From an uncultured Clostridia bacterium (GTDB lineage: Bacteria; Bacillota; Clostridia; Oscillospirales; Acutalibacteraceae), in NCBI GenBank assembly GCA_946407465.1, contig CAMJOD010000003.1, positions 1 to 38,804 on the forward strand: 38,804 nt of DNA. Direction: 5' to 3'. The notes beneath the pieces were generated by a model. The model was not told where the DNA came from. It made no database searches and was given only the letters and a program-made list of their open reading frames with translations. Of the stretch, positions 7,330 to 15,271 are shown in pieces. Every line of letters begins with the position of its first letter. Position 1 is the stretch's first letter. The position numbers were made by a program, and so were the translations under genes.

Positions 7330-7854
7330 ATGAAACATTTTTTGATCGTTGTCGATATGCAAAAGGACTTTGTTGACGGCGCGCTCGGCACCGCAGAGGC
7401 GGTTGCGATTGTGCCGTATGTCGCCGAAAAAATCAGGCGCTTTGACGGTGAGATCTTCGCCACGCTCGACACCCACTATGACAACTACATGGACACCGCC
7501 GAGGGCAAACATCTGCCGGTGCCGCACTGCGTCAAGGGCACCGACGGCTGGCAGCTTGACAAAGCCGTTGCCGCGGCGCTTGACGAAAAGGGCTACACAC
7601 CCGTCGAAAAAATCACCTTCGGCTCCGTCGGTTTGCCTGAACTGATAAAAACAGCCGCAGGGGAGGAGGACTTCACCCTGGAGCTGGTGGGGCTCTGCAC
7701 CGATATATGCGTGGTGAGCAACGCGCTGCTGCTCAAGGCGCACTTTCCCGAGGTGCCGATCGCGGTTGACGCGGCAGGCTGCGCAGGCGTGACGCCGCAG
7801 GCACACGAGGCGGCGCTGGCGACCATGGCAAGCTGCCAGATACAAGTGAAATGA
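7330..7854 (+). CDS. pncA: Nicotinamidase (isochorismatase-family cysteine hydrolase)
   Basis: 174 aa. It hydrolyses nicotinamide to nicotinate and ammonia, the entry step of salvage. Visible are the catalytic Asp in VVDMQKDF (residue 9), metal ligands in LDTHYDNY (D, H) and PHCVKGTDGW (H), a Lys in EKITFGS and the nucleophile in LCTDICVVSNAL. The ATG is 6 nt after the nrtR stop, with AAAGGA upstream, so the two are coupled. Related cysteine hydrolases can act on other amides, but the operon context makes nicotinamidase the best reading. Confidence 0.9.
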   Translation: MKHFLIVVDMQKDFVDGALGTAEAVAIVPYVAEKIRRFDGEIFATLDTHYDNYMDTAEGKHLPVPHCVKGTDGWQLDKAVAAALDEKGYTPVEKITFGSVGLPELIKTAAGEEDFTLELVGLCTDICVVSNALLLKAHFPEVPIAVDAAGCAGVTPQAHEAALATMASCQIQVK

Positions 7855-7877
7855 CTATAAAAACTGGAGGAAACAAT

Positions 7878-8603
7878 ATGTTTAACGCGGAAAAAGTAAA
7901 AAATGAATGCGTGCAGTGGATTCGTGATTTCTTTGAGAAAAACGGCAAGGGCTGTAACGCGGTCGTTGGTATTTCCGGCGGCAAGGACAGCTCCATTGTG
8001 GCGGCTCTCTGTGTGGAGGCGCTCGGCAAGGACAGGGTCATCGGCGTGCTGATGCCCAACGGCGAACAGGCTGACATCGACATGGCGCAGCTTTTGGTGG
8101 ACACGCTTGGCATCCGTCATTTTATCATCAACATCAAGGAAGCGGTAGAGGGCGTCACCGCCGCCGTTCCCTTTGAGCTGAGCAAGCAGAGCCGCGAAAA
8201 TCTGCCGCCGCGCATTCGCATGGCGACGCTCTACGCGGTGTCCCAAAGCCACAACGGACGCGTTGCCAACACCTGCAACCTCTCGGAGGACTGGGTGGGC
8301 TATTCCACACGCTACGGCGATTCTGTCGGCGATTTCAGCCCCTGTTCCATGCTGACCGTGGACGAGATGAAGCAAATCGGACGTCTGCTCGGCTTGCCGG
8401 ACGCTTTGGTGGACAAGGTGCCGATTGACGGTCTCTGCGGCAAAACCGACGAAGAAAACCTCGGCTTTACCTATGCGGAGCTTGACCGCTACATCCGCAC
8501 CGGCGAAATCGACGATTTGGAGCACAAGGCGCTTATCGACAGAAAGCACGCCATGAACCTGTTCAAGTTGCAGCTGATGCCTGCCTTTGACCCGAAGCTG
8601 TGA
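7878..8603 (+). CDS. nadE: NAD synthetase, ammonia-dependent
   Basis: 241 aa from ATG 7878 (GGAGG 7 nt upstream; the ORF-track start at 7851 overlaps the pncA stop and has no such site). It adenylates NaAD and amidates it to NAD. VVGISGGKDSS (residues ~28-38) is the N-type pyrophosphatase loop; later landmarks are NTCNLSEDWVGYSTRYGDSVGDF (read as separate NAD-binding segments) and LCGKTDEENLGFTY. The glutaminase domain of the long form is absent, so it should use free ammonia, which pncA also releases. Third gene of the NAD operon. Confidence 0.94.
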   Translation: MFNAEKVKNECVQWIRDFFEKNGKGCNAVVGISGGKDSSIVAALCVEALGKDRVIGVLMPNGEQADIDMAQLLVDTLGIRHFIINIKEAVEGVTAAVPFELSKQSRENLPPRIRMATLYAVSQSHNGRVANTCNLSEDWVGYSTRYGDSVGDFSPCSMLTVDEMKQIGRLLGLPDALVDKVPIDGLCGKTDEENLGFTYAELDRYIRTGEIDDLEHKALIDRKHAMNLFKLQLMPAFDPKL

Positions 8604-8610
8604 GGAAATG

Positions 8611-9165
8611 ATGAAAAACAAAGCGTTTAAACTCGGCATTATCGTCGGACGGTTTCAGACCTTTCACACCGGTCATCTGGACATGGTGGACAAGGCGTGC
8701 GCCGTCTGTGACAGAGTGGGAATTTTTGTCGGCTCCTCGCAGGAGTCCGGCACTCTCAAAAATCCCTTTACCTATGAAGCGCGCCGCAGCATGCTGCAAA
8801 AGGTCTGCGGCGACCGCGTGACCATTTGGCCGCTCCCCGATATTGGCGTCGGCAACACCGCCAAGTGGGGCGAATATGTGCTGCAGCAGGTGCGCATGTG
8901 CTATGGCAAGACGCCCGATTTGCTCATTTCGGGCAAGGAGGAGAGGCGCATCAACTGGTTCGACGGCGCCTCCGGTATTTCGGTGGCGGAGCTGTATATT
9001 CCCAAAACCATCGACATGTCCGCCACACGCATGCGGCAATTCTTTATCGATGACAACAAAGCGGCGTGGCAACGCTACACGCCGTCTGTACTCTGGGACG
9101 ATTATGAGGCGATGAAAAAGGCGGTGCTTGCCGCCAAGGACAACCTGCAAACCGCGAGCATATAA
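8611..9165 (+). CDS. Nicotinamide/nicotinate-nucleotide adenylyltransferase, NadM/NadR-like
   Basis: 184 aa. ATG 8611 is preferred over TTG 8587 and ATG 8608 because GAGG of the nadE stop region (8602-8605) gives the best spacing. It should transfer AMP from ATP to NaMN or NMN. IIVGRFQTFHTGHLDMV carries the nucleotidyltransferase signature (GxFxxxHxGH), and DMSATRMRQFF the C-terminal SxTxxR-type motif. The GRFQ form and overall length fit the NadM/NadR-N group rather than NadD. It begins 7 nt after nadE. Preference for NaMN over NMN is inferred from neighbouring nadE and pncB. Confidence 0.87.
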   Translation: MKNKAFKLGIIVGRFQTFHTGHLDMVDKACAVCDRVGIFVGSSQESGTLKNPFTYEARRSMLQKVCGDRVTIWPLPDIGVGNTAKWGEYVLQQVRMCYGKTPDLLISGKEERRINWFDGASGISVAELYIPKTIDMSATRMRQFFIDDNKAAWQRYTPSVLWDDYEAMKKAVLAAKDNLQTASI

Positions 9166-9184
9166 ATTTTGAAAGGACAAAACC

Positions 9185-10381
9185 ATGAAGCTGGAACCGA
9201 TTATTATGTCCCTGCTGGACACCGACCTGTATAAATTCAACATGGATCAGGTGATTTTTCACAAGCACACCGACCTGTGCGGCAAGTATTATTTTAAGTG
9301 CCGCAACGAGGGCATTGTGTTTACACCTGAGATGGAGGACGAAATCAACGCCCAAATCGACCACCTGTGCAGCCTGCGCTTTACCAAGGAGGAGCTGGAT
9401 TATTTGCGCTCCATCCGCTTTATCAAGGACGACTATGTGGAGTTTCTCCGCTTGTGGCGCCCGATTCGCGACTATGTGACCGTCAGCCGCGGCGAAAACG
9501 GCGAGCTGCAAATTGTCGTGGACGGTCCGCTGTTCTCCGCCATGCAGTTTGAAATCTTCCTGCTGGAGATTGTCAACGAGGTCTACTTCCGCATGAAATA
9601 TGACTACCAAACCCTGCGCCGCTCCGCCGAAGAAAAGCTCGACGCCAAGATTGAGGCGCTCAACAGCGGCAAATACACCTTCCGCTTTGCCGAATTTGGC
9701 TGCCGCCGCCGTCTTTCACGCGAGTGGCAGGATGTGGTGGTGCGCCGTCTGGCACAGGAAACCGACAAGTGCGTGGGCACCTCCAACGTCTATTTGGCAA
9801 TGAAATACAACCTCACGCCCATTGGCACCTATGCGCACGAGTATGTGCAGATGTATCAGGGCATCGACAAGATTCCGCTCGCCTACACCAACCACTACGC
9901 CATGCGCGACTGGTATGACGAATATCAGGGCGACAACGGCACCGCACTGACCGACACCATCACCACCGATTTGTTTCTGCGCGACTTCAACCGTTCCATG
10001 GTGAACAACTACAGCGGCGTGCGCCACGACAGCGCCGACCCCTTTGAGTGGGGCGAAAAAATCATCGCCCACTACAAGCGCTACGGCGTTGACCCCCGAA
10101 CCAAGCTGCTGCTCTTTTCAGACAGCCTCGACTTTGACCGTGCGCAGGCGCTCTTTGACTACTTTAAGGACAGAGCCAAGGTCAGCTTTGGTATCGGCAC
10201 GTTCTGCACCAACGATACCTGCGAAAAAGCGCTCAATATCGTCATCAAGCTGCAATATGTCAACGGCAGACCCGTCGCCAAGCTCTCCGACGCACCCGGC
10301 AAGGCGATGTGCCGCGACGACAGCTATCTCGAATATCTCCGTCGCAGCGTGGCATTTCGCTTGCAGCGCGAGCAAAATTAA
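9185..10381 (+). CDS. pncB: Nicotinate phosphoribosyltransferase
   Basis: 398 aa. It makes NaMN from nicotinate and PRPP with ATP hydrolysis. The N-terminal LLDTDLYKFNMDQVIF is the family's start; GVRHDSADPFEWG contains the His that is phosphorylated in PncB, and SFGIGTFCTND supplies the phosphate-binding Gly-Thr region. Length matches the bacterial PncB family. ATG 9185 has AAAGGA about 8 nt upstream. Last gene of the operon, followed at once by a strong terminator. Confidence 0.95.
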   Translation: MKLEPIIMSLLDTDLYKFNMDQVIFHKHTDLCGKYYFKCRNEGIVFTPEMEDEINAQIDHLCSLRFTKEELDYLRSIRFIKDDYVEFLRLWRPIRDYVTVSRGENGELQIVVDGPLFSAMQFEIFLLEIVNEVYFRMKYDYQTLRRSAEEKLDAKIEALNSGKYTFRFAEFGCRRRLSREWQDVVVRRLAQETDKCVGTSNVYLAMKYNLTPIGTYAHEYVQMYQGIDKIPLAYTNHYAMRDWYDEYQGDNGTALTDTITTDLFLRDFNRSMVNNYSGVRHDSADPFEWGEKIIAHYKRYGVDPRTKLLLFSDSLDFDRAQALFDYFKDRAKVSFGIGTFCTNDTCEKALNIVIKLQYVNGRPVAKLSDAPGKAMCRDDSYLEYLRRSVAFRLQREQN

Positions 10382-10393
10382 AACAACATTCAA

Positions 10394-10428
10394 AAAACCG
10401 GTTCGGCAAGCTGTCGAACCGGTTTTGT
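10394..10428. terminator. Bidirectional terminator after pncB and the DUF1508 gene
   Basis: AAAACCGGTTCG (10394-10405) and CGAACCGGTTTT (10415-10426) form a perfect 12-bp stem with A-run and T-run on opposite sides, so it works for both converging genes. Confidence 0.9.
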
Positions 10429-10444
10429 AATATATGGAATGAAT

Positions 10445-10822
10445 TTATTTAGCCTCGATGACCTCGACCTTTGCGTCAGGCGCGTTTCTGCCGATGCTGG
10501 CAATGCCGTTCATGGCGCTCGCCTTTGCCTTGTAGCCCTCGGAGGTTGCAATGATTTCGCCGTTCTTTGCCTTCAGACGGAAGCGAAATTCGCCTGCCTT
10601 GTCGGTGTAGACCTCATATTTGGGATGCTTTTGCACCTCAAAGTTCTCTACGGTCTGATCCTCAACCGCCGCGGCGCAGTTGTTGCGCACGCTCTCAATG
10701 CCTGCCTTGCAGGAAGCCTCGGACTTGTAAATCTGCGAGGAAGCGATGATTTCGCCGTTGCCTGCCTTTAAGTCAAACTTAAAACCGCCGCTTGCTGTTG
10801 GTTTCATTACGAATTTGCCCAT
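10445..10822 (-). CDS. DUF1508 (YegP-like) tandem-repeat protein
   Basis: 125 aa made of two DUF1508 units: GGFKFDLKAGNGEIIASSQ (residue ~12 on) and GEFRFRLKAKNGEIIATSE (residue ~76 on), each followed by a Lys/Ala-rich helix ending in GIxSxxRN. The family (E. coli YegP type) is a small cytosolic fold of unknown role. AAAGGAGG lies 7 nt upstream of ATG 10822. It has a consensus promoter and a terminator, so it is monocistronic. No catalytic residues can be named. Confidence 0.88.
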   Translation of the reverse strand: MGKFVMKPTASGGFKFDLKAGNGEIIASSQIYKSEASCKAGIESVRNNCAAAVEDQTVENFEVQKHPKYEVYTDKAGEFRFRLKAKNGEIIATSEGYKAKASAMNGIASIGRNAPDAKVEVIEAK

Positions 10823-10881
10823 TGTGAATCCTCCTTTGATGGATAAAAAATCATTATTGTACAGCGTACTGTGCTATCACA

Positions 10882-10910
10882 ATAGTATCATAATTCAGCG
10901 AAAATGTCAA
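10882..10910 (-). promoter_or_regulatory. Promoter of the DUF1508 gene
   Basis: Minus strand TTGACA (10910-10905) and TACTAT (10887-10882), spacing 17; leader ~50 nt. Confidence 0.75.
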
Positions 10911-10943
10911 CAAAAATTGGCGTATTTGACAGAATAGTCGGCG

Positions 10944-11963
10944 TCACAGGGGTTTCCAAATTTTTCGGAACGCCGTGGGCAGGGGATAGGTGCTTTGCAG
11001 CTCTTGACGGCTGACCCACAGGAACCTGTCGTTCGGCTCCCTGACCGCGACCTGCCAGCCCTCCATCAGCCAGTCGATATGCGTAAACGCGTGCTTGGCG
11101 CTTTTGAGAAAGGTGACCGAGAGCGGTTCGAGGCGCCATGCGGTCAAGAGCTGTTTTATTTCTTCTTCGGAATAATATCCAGCCGCGTTCGGGAGCTGAT
11201 ACATGCCCGACAGCAGACCGCCGCCGCGCTTTTCGATGGCGATGCTGCCGTTTGGCGCGGTGAGCACAAAGACCGTCAGCTTTTCGCTCCTGCGCTTTTG
11301 CTGCTTGACGCGCACCGGCAGCTCGGCGGTCATGCCGTTTTGATACGCAAAGCAGACAGTGTTTAGGGGACAGCCGCCGCAGCGCGGCGCGGCAGGCAGA
11401 CAGACGGTCTCGCCCAGCTCCATCAGCGCCTCGTTGAAGCTGCCAGCTTCCTCCGGCATGATGGCGGAGAGCGCGGCGGTCACGGATTTTTTGACCGCAG
11501 GCAGGAGCACATTGTCGCGGCTGCCGGTGATTCTCGCATGAACGCGCAAAACATTGCCGTCCACCGCCGGCACGCGCTCATTAAAGCAGATGGACGCAAT
11601 CGCGCCGGCGGTGTAGTCGCCGATGCCCGGCAGCTTGCGCAGCGCCGCATAGGTCTGCGGAAAGCGTCCTCCGTATTCGCTCTGTATCACCTGCGCCGCC
11701 TTTTTGAGATTACGCGCGCGGCTGTAGTAGCCCAAGCCCTCCCAGAGCTTGAGCAGCCGGTCGTCCTCAACCTCGCTGAGCGCCTGCACATCCGGCAGCT
11801 CGCCGATAAACCTTGCGTAATAGCCCATGACCGCTTCAATCCGCGTCTGCTGGAGCATGATTTCCGACACCCAGACGTGGTAGGGGTCTTTGTCCTGCCG
11901 CCACGGAAGCTGCCGCTTGTTCTGTTCAAACCATCTTGATAACGGCTGTATCGTCTTTTTCAT
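10944..11963 (-). CDS. mutY: A/G-specific adenine DNA glycosylase
   Basis: 339 aa. It removes adenine paired with 8-oxoguanine. WVSEIMLQQTRIEAV carries the catalytic Glu, LPGIGDYTAGAI is the helix-hairpin-helix, VPAVDGNVLRV the catalytic Asp, and CLPAAPRCGGCPLNTVC the 4Fe-4S cluster loop (C-x6-C-x2-C-x5-C). The last ~120 residues form the Nudix-like domain that recognises 8-oxoG. Start ATG 11963 has only a weak GTGAAAGAG site and a leader of roughly 10 nt from its promoter. The exonuclease and ung genes nearby are other DNA-handling genes but not in the same operon. Confidence 0.95.
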   Translation of the reverse strand: MKKTIQPLSRWFEQNKRQLPWRQDKDPYHVWVSEIMLQQTRIEAVMGYYARFIGELPDVQALSEVEDDRLLKLWEGLGYYSRARNLKKAAQVIQSEYGGRFPQTYAALRKLPGIGDYTAGAIASICFNERVPAVDGNVLRVHARITGSRDNVLLPAVKKSVTAALSAIMPEEAGSFNEALMELGETVCLPAAPRCGGCPLNTVCFAYQNGMTAELPVRVKQQKRRSEKLTVFVLTAPNGSIAIEKRGGGLLSGMYQLPNAAGYYSEEEIKQLLTAWRLEPLSVTFLKSAKHAFTHIDWLMEGWQVAVREPNDRFLWVSRQELQSTYPLPTAFRKIWKPL

Positions 11964-11980
11964 TCTCTTTCACCGCTGCT

Positions 11981-12009
11981 ATTATAGCATGTTTTGAAAA
12001 ATACTGCAA
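11981..12009 (-). promoter_or_regulatory. Promoter of mutY
   Basis: Minus strand TTGCAG (12009-12004) and TATAAT (11986-11981), spacing 17; the predicted transcript starts about 10 nt before the ATG. Confidence 0.8.
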
Positions 12010-12035
12010 TCTTTCCAAATTGTTTTGCGAAAGAC

Positions 12036-12065
12036 TTGTTTTTTTGTCGCAAAGTATGATAGAAT
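12036..12065 (+). promoter_or_regulatory. Likely promoter of the AGCS symporter gene
   Basis: TTGTTT (12036-12041) and TAGAAT (12060-12065), spacing 18, ~30 nt before the start codon. Weaker -35 than its neighbours. Confidence 0.45.
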
Positions 12066-12095
12066 AGAAGTGCTGTAACAAAGGGGGTATTCTTA

Positions 12096-13511
12096 TTGGA
12101 TGCGATTATAAAATTCTTTAACCAAGTAGACGACGTCATGTATTATCCCATACTGATTATCGTCTTAGCGGCGGCAGGCTTGTATTTTACGGTGCGCACG
12201 CGCGGCGTACAGGTGCGGCTGTTCGGCACCGCCTGCAAGCTGATTGTCGAAAAACCGGCTTCGGCGCAAAAGGTTTCGTCCTTTCAGGCACTGATGGTTT
12301 CCACCGCTTCACGCGTCGGCACCGGCAATATCGTCGGCGTTTCCACCGCGATTTGTCTGGGAGGTCCCGGCGCCTGCTTCTGGATGTGGCTGATGTGCAT
12401 TATCGGCGCCTCGTCGGCGTTTATCGAGAGCACGCTCGCCCAGATTTATAAGCAAAAGGACAAGAACGGTCACTACTTTGGCGGTCCTGCCTACTATATT
12501 GAAAAAGCGCTCAAGGCGCCGGTGATTGCCGGTATCTTCTGCGTATTTCTCATCGCCACCTATGCCTTTGGCTTTAACCTGCTCTGTTCCTATAACCTGC
12601 AGGATTCATTCCGCACCTACAGCTTCTACGACCCCAATCTGACGCCTGTTATTGTCGGCGCCGTGCTGGCAGTCGCCGTGGGTTTTTGCGTCATGGGCGG
12701 CGGCAAGCGCATTGTCAAGCTGACCGAAAAGGTAGTGCCGGTGATGGGCATTGCCTATGTGCTGATTTCGCTGATTATCATCTTTGCGCATGTGATGAAT
12801 ATTCCGCAGACCTTTGCCGCTATTTTTGAGGACGCCTTCAACTTCCGCGCCATCTTCGGCGGTCTGAGCGGCTCGTGCATGATTCTCGGTATCAAGAGAG
12901 GCTTGTATTCCAACGAAGCAGGCGTCGGCTCCGCGCCGAACGCGTCCGCTTCGGCTGACGTGACCCATCCGGTCAAGCAGGGCTTGGTGCAGACCATTTC
13001 GGTCTATATCGACACCATGCTCCTCTGCACCGCCACCGCGCTGATGTGCATCAGCTCCGGCGTAGAGGCAAACAAGGACGTTTCGGGTGCGCCGTATGTG
13101 CAGAACGCGGTTTCGACTGTGTTCGGACAGGCAGGTCCCATCTTTATCACCGTGGCAATGGTGCTCTTTGCGTTCACCACGCTCATCGGCAATCTCTATT
13201 ATGTGGACAACGCGCTCGCCTACCTCAACAAAAAGAGAATGCCCTCCAAGCTGTTTATGCGCATCTTCTACGCGTTCTGCGTGTTGGTTATCTTTGTCGG
13301 CGCGCTGGTGCCGATGGACTTTGCGTGGACGATGGCGGACATCACCATGGGCGGCATGACGCTGATTAATATTCCGTGCTGTGTCATTCTCTCGGGTGTG
13401 GCAATCAAGGCGCTCAAGGATTTTGAGAGTCAGAAAAAGCGCCGGTTGAATCCGGTGTTCCACGCCAAAAGCATCGGGCTGGACAGCAGCAAGGTGGAGC
13501 TTTGGCAATAA
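12096..13511 (+). CDS. Sodium:alanine/glycine symporter (AGCS family)
   Basis: 471 aa integral membrane protein importing alanine or glycine with sodium. TTG 12096 is the start: AAGGGGG is ~8 nt upstream and the ATG at 12100 is out of frame. The family signature is clear: ASRVGTGNIVGVSTAICLGGPGA near residue 70 (split here as the Na+/substrate segment), FGGPAYYIEKAL, and IKRGLYSNEAGVGSAPNASA near residue 270. About ten hydrophobic segments are visible. The C-terminal ~30 residues are a charged cytosolic tail. No riboswitch is visible in the short leader. The following 270 nt hold a structured element rather than an ordinary terminator. Confidence 0.94.
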   Translation: MDAIIKFFNQVDDVMYYPILIIVLAAAGLYFTVRTRGVQVRLFGTACKLIVEKPASAQKVSSFQALMVSTASRVGTGNIVGVSTAICLGGPGACFWMWLMCIIGASSAFIESTLAQIYKQKDKNGHYFGGPAYYIEKALKAPVIAGIFCVFLIATYAFGFNLLCSYNLQDSFRTYSFYDPNLTPVIVGAVLAVAVGFCVMGGGKRIVKLTEKVVPVMGIAYVLISLIIIFAHVMNIPQTFAAIFEDAFNFRAIFGGLSGSCMILGIKRGLYSNEAGVGSAPNASASADVTHPVKQGLVQTISVYIDTMLLCTATALMCISSGVEANKDVSGAPYVQNAVSTVFGQAGPIFITVAMVLFAFTTLIGNLYYVDNALAYLNKKRMPSKLFMRIFYAFCVLVIFVGALVPMDFAWTMADITMGGMTLINIPCCVILSGVAIKALKDFESQKKRRLNPVFHAKSIGLDSSKVELWQ

Positions 13512-13523
13512 TACGGGTGTTTT

Positions 13524-13682
13524 ATACTATTCTCTGATAAAAGACTTTAAAACAGATGTCGATGGAAAATTCCGCAGAACAAGGCGGAGGACGCAGGAAT
13601 CCTGACGGATTCCGAGGACGACAACGCAGTTATGCGAAATTTTACACGACAGATGTTAAAGGATTTTATTTGAGAATAGTAT
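13524..13682 (+). ncRNA. Symmetrical 159-nt structured element: candidate ncRNA or MITE-like repeat
   Basis: Ends are exact 11-bp inverted repeats, ATACTATTCTC (13524-13534) and GAGAATAGTAT (13672-13682). Inside them, in register, pair ATAAAA/TTTTAT, CTTTAA/TTAAAG, TGTCG/CGACA and AAAATT/AATTTT. The enclosed core has three hairpins: CCGC/GCGG, GGAATCC-TGAC-GGATTCC and CGCA-GTTA-TGCG, separated by purine-rich AGGACGCA and GAGGACGACAA. I recognise no Rfam class. Terminal inverted repeats and an intergenic site would also fit a miniature mobile element; no clear target duplication is visible. Strand is undetermined; plus is given because it follows the symporter. Confidence 0.55.
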
Positions 13683-13753
13683 TAGCCCACAGGCACAACT
13701 CTTCTCGGCATATCCGCACCCCGGTACAGCAACGGTTTGTCGGAGGTGTCCGT

Positions 13754-13783
13754 ATGCAATTGGCAAAAGGATTTTTTGCATGA
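13754..13783 (+). CDS. Possible 9-codon leader ORF overlapping the exonuclease start
   Basis: GGAGG (13742-13746) then, 7 nt later, ATG encoding MQLAKGFFA, whose TGA overlaps the exonuclease ATG as ATGA. The frame is also open upstream to 13556, but that longer ORF runs through the structured element and looks like chance. Translation of the short ORF could couple to or tune the exonuclease (inference). Confidence 0.35.
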   Translation: MQLAKGFFA

Positions 13784-14580
13784 AATATTTTATTGATTTT
13801 GAAGCCACGCAGTTTTCGGGCGAGATTATCTCGCTCGGCTGTGTGGATGAGAACGGCAGGGAGTTCTATTCTTTGGTAAAGCCTGCCAAGCCCGGTGAGA
13901 TGACGGAGTTTATCGTCAACCTTACGGGTATCCGTCCCGAGGCGCTTGCCGGTGCACCGTCCGCCGACCGTGTGTTTTCGGATTTTCTCGACTGGCTGAC
14001 GCAGGATGGAACGGTGGAGTTTTTTTGTTACGGCGACAGCGACGCGTATTTTCTCAAGCGCACGCTGCCGCATGTCCGCAGCTTTCGCGGACAGCTCGGG
14101 CTGAGCGTGATTCACACCGCGCTGACCGACTATTCGGTAGTTATCAAAAAGCTCTTTGCGCTCAAGCACAGCGTAGCGCTCAAAAAGGTGGTGTCCTACT
14201 ACCGCGGTGAACCGGTGGAGCAGAATCACAATTCACTGGCGGACGCGCTGCTCTTAAAGGAGATTTATGAGCAGTCGCAGGCACAGCCGGCGCCGGAGAC
14301 TTCGCCGTTTCCCGAATACCAAAAGGGAGCCGATTTGCCGAAGATTCAAAAGCGCGTGATTGCCGTTTCGGGCGGCATGCGCAGGGAGTTTGTCTCCTTT
14401 GGTAAGGCGGCGGACTGGGTCATGTCCGAATATATGAATATGGGTGACACCGTGACCGAAAAAACCAAATCCAAGGTGTGCAGCCGCATCATCTATGCCG
14501 CCGAAAAAGACAAGCGCTACTGCGGCTGCAGCTGGCAGATTACGGGCGCACCGAAGAACGGAGAGAAGAAGCGTGGATGA
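13780..14580 (+). CDS. DEDD-family 3'-5' exonuclease domain protein
   Basis: 266 aa. Residues 1-165 are a DnaQ/RNase T-like exonuclease: FIDFEATQFSGE (DxE), the central FCYGDSDAYF (third acid) and QNHNSLADALLL (H and final D of the DEDDh set). The C-terminal 90 residues (SGGMRREFVSFGKAADWVM...) are a separate basic module I do not recognise, rich in Lys/Arg and possibly nucleic-acid binding. ATG 13780 follows AAAAGGA. It overlaps ung by 8 nt, so the two are translated together, hinting at a shared DNA-repair role. RNA is an equally possible substrate. Confidence 0.83.
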   Translation: MKYFIDFEATQFSGEIISLGCVDENGREFYSLVKPAKPGEMTEFIVNLTGIRPEALAGAPSADRVFSDFLDWLTQDGTVEFFCYGDSDAYFLKRTLPHVRSFRGQLGLSVIHTALTDYSVVIKKLFALKHSVALKKVVSYYRGEPVEQNHNSLADALLLKEIYEQSQAQPAPETSPFPEYQKGADLPKIQKRVIAVSGGMRREFVSFGKAADWVMSEYMNMGDTVTEKTKSKVCSRIIYAAEKDKRYCGCSWQITGAPKNGEKKRG

Positions 14581-15271
14581 ACAGAACCGCCAAAACCTGA
14601 ATGCGTGGCTGCATTTGATAGCACCTGACGCCGCCGGCACATGCCGCGGACTTCTCGCCAAAGTACAGGCGATGCGCGACAGCGGCAAGGAGATTTATCC
14701 CTCACAGGAGAACATTCTGCACGCGCTTTGCGCGGTTGCACCGCAGGATGTGCGCGCGGTCATCACCGGACAGGATCCGTATCATGAGCCCGGACAGGCA
14801 ATGGGGCTTTCCTTTTCGGTGCCGGAGGGCGTTCGGCTGCCGCCGTCGCTGCGCAATATCTTCAAGGAGCTGCACAGCGACACCGGATGTCAGGTTCCGC
14901 AGAGCGGCGATTTGACGGCGTGGACAAGGCAGGGCGTGCTGCTGCTCAACTCCGTGCTGACCGTTGAAGCGCACCGCGCCAATTCGCACAAGGGACTCGG
15001 CTGGGAGACGGTGACAGGCAGCGTGCTGCATGCCGTCAGCTGCCTGGAGCAGCCGGTTGTGTTTCTCTGCTGGGGCAGACAGGCGCACGAAACCCTGCTA
15101 AAAAACGCCGCTCCGCATGCTATGCAAACAGTGCTCTGCTCCACCCATCCCTCTCCGCTTTCCGCGTATAAGGCGACGGCAGCCTATCCTGCCTTTTTGG
15201 GCAGCAAGCCGTTCAGCCGGACAAATGAATGGCTGGAAAGGTTTGGCGAGAGGATTGAATGGACGCTGTGA
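14573..15271 (+). CDS. ung: Uracil-DNA glycosylase, family 1
   Basis: 232 aa from GTG 14573; GGAGAG is 7 nt upstream and the resulting length matches family-1 enzymes, whereas the ORF-track start adds 26 unlikely residues. It excises uracil from DNA. GQDPYHEPGQAMGLSFSV is the water-activating motif (Asp) and HPSPLSAYKA the minor-groove loop with the catalytic His. LLLNSVLTVE and FLCWGRQAH complete the fold. The start lies inside the end of the exonuclease gene (8-nt overlap). A strong terminator follows after a short repeat. Confidence 0.95.
   Translation: MDEQNRQNLNAWLHLIAPDAAGTCRGLLAKVQAMRDSGKEIYPSQENILHALCAVAPQDVRAVITGQDPYHEPGQAMGLSFSVPEGVRLPPSLRNIFKELHSDTGCQVPQSGDLTAWTRQGVLLLNSVLTVEAHRANSHKGLGWETVTGSVLHAVSCLEQPVVFLCWGRQAHETLLKNAAPHAMQTVLCSTHPSPLSAYKATAAYPAFLGSKPFSRTNEWLERFGERIEWTL

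Noticed and set aside
12066-12095. Glycine riboswitch upstream of the AGCS symporter
   Set aside because: The leader from the likely promoter is only ~25 nt, far too short for an aptamer.
13556-13783. 75-aa ORF before the exonuclease
   Set aside because: It translates through the symmetrical structured element and lacks a supported start; only the last nine codons have a ribosome site.
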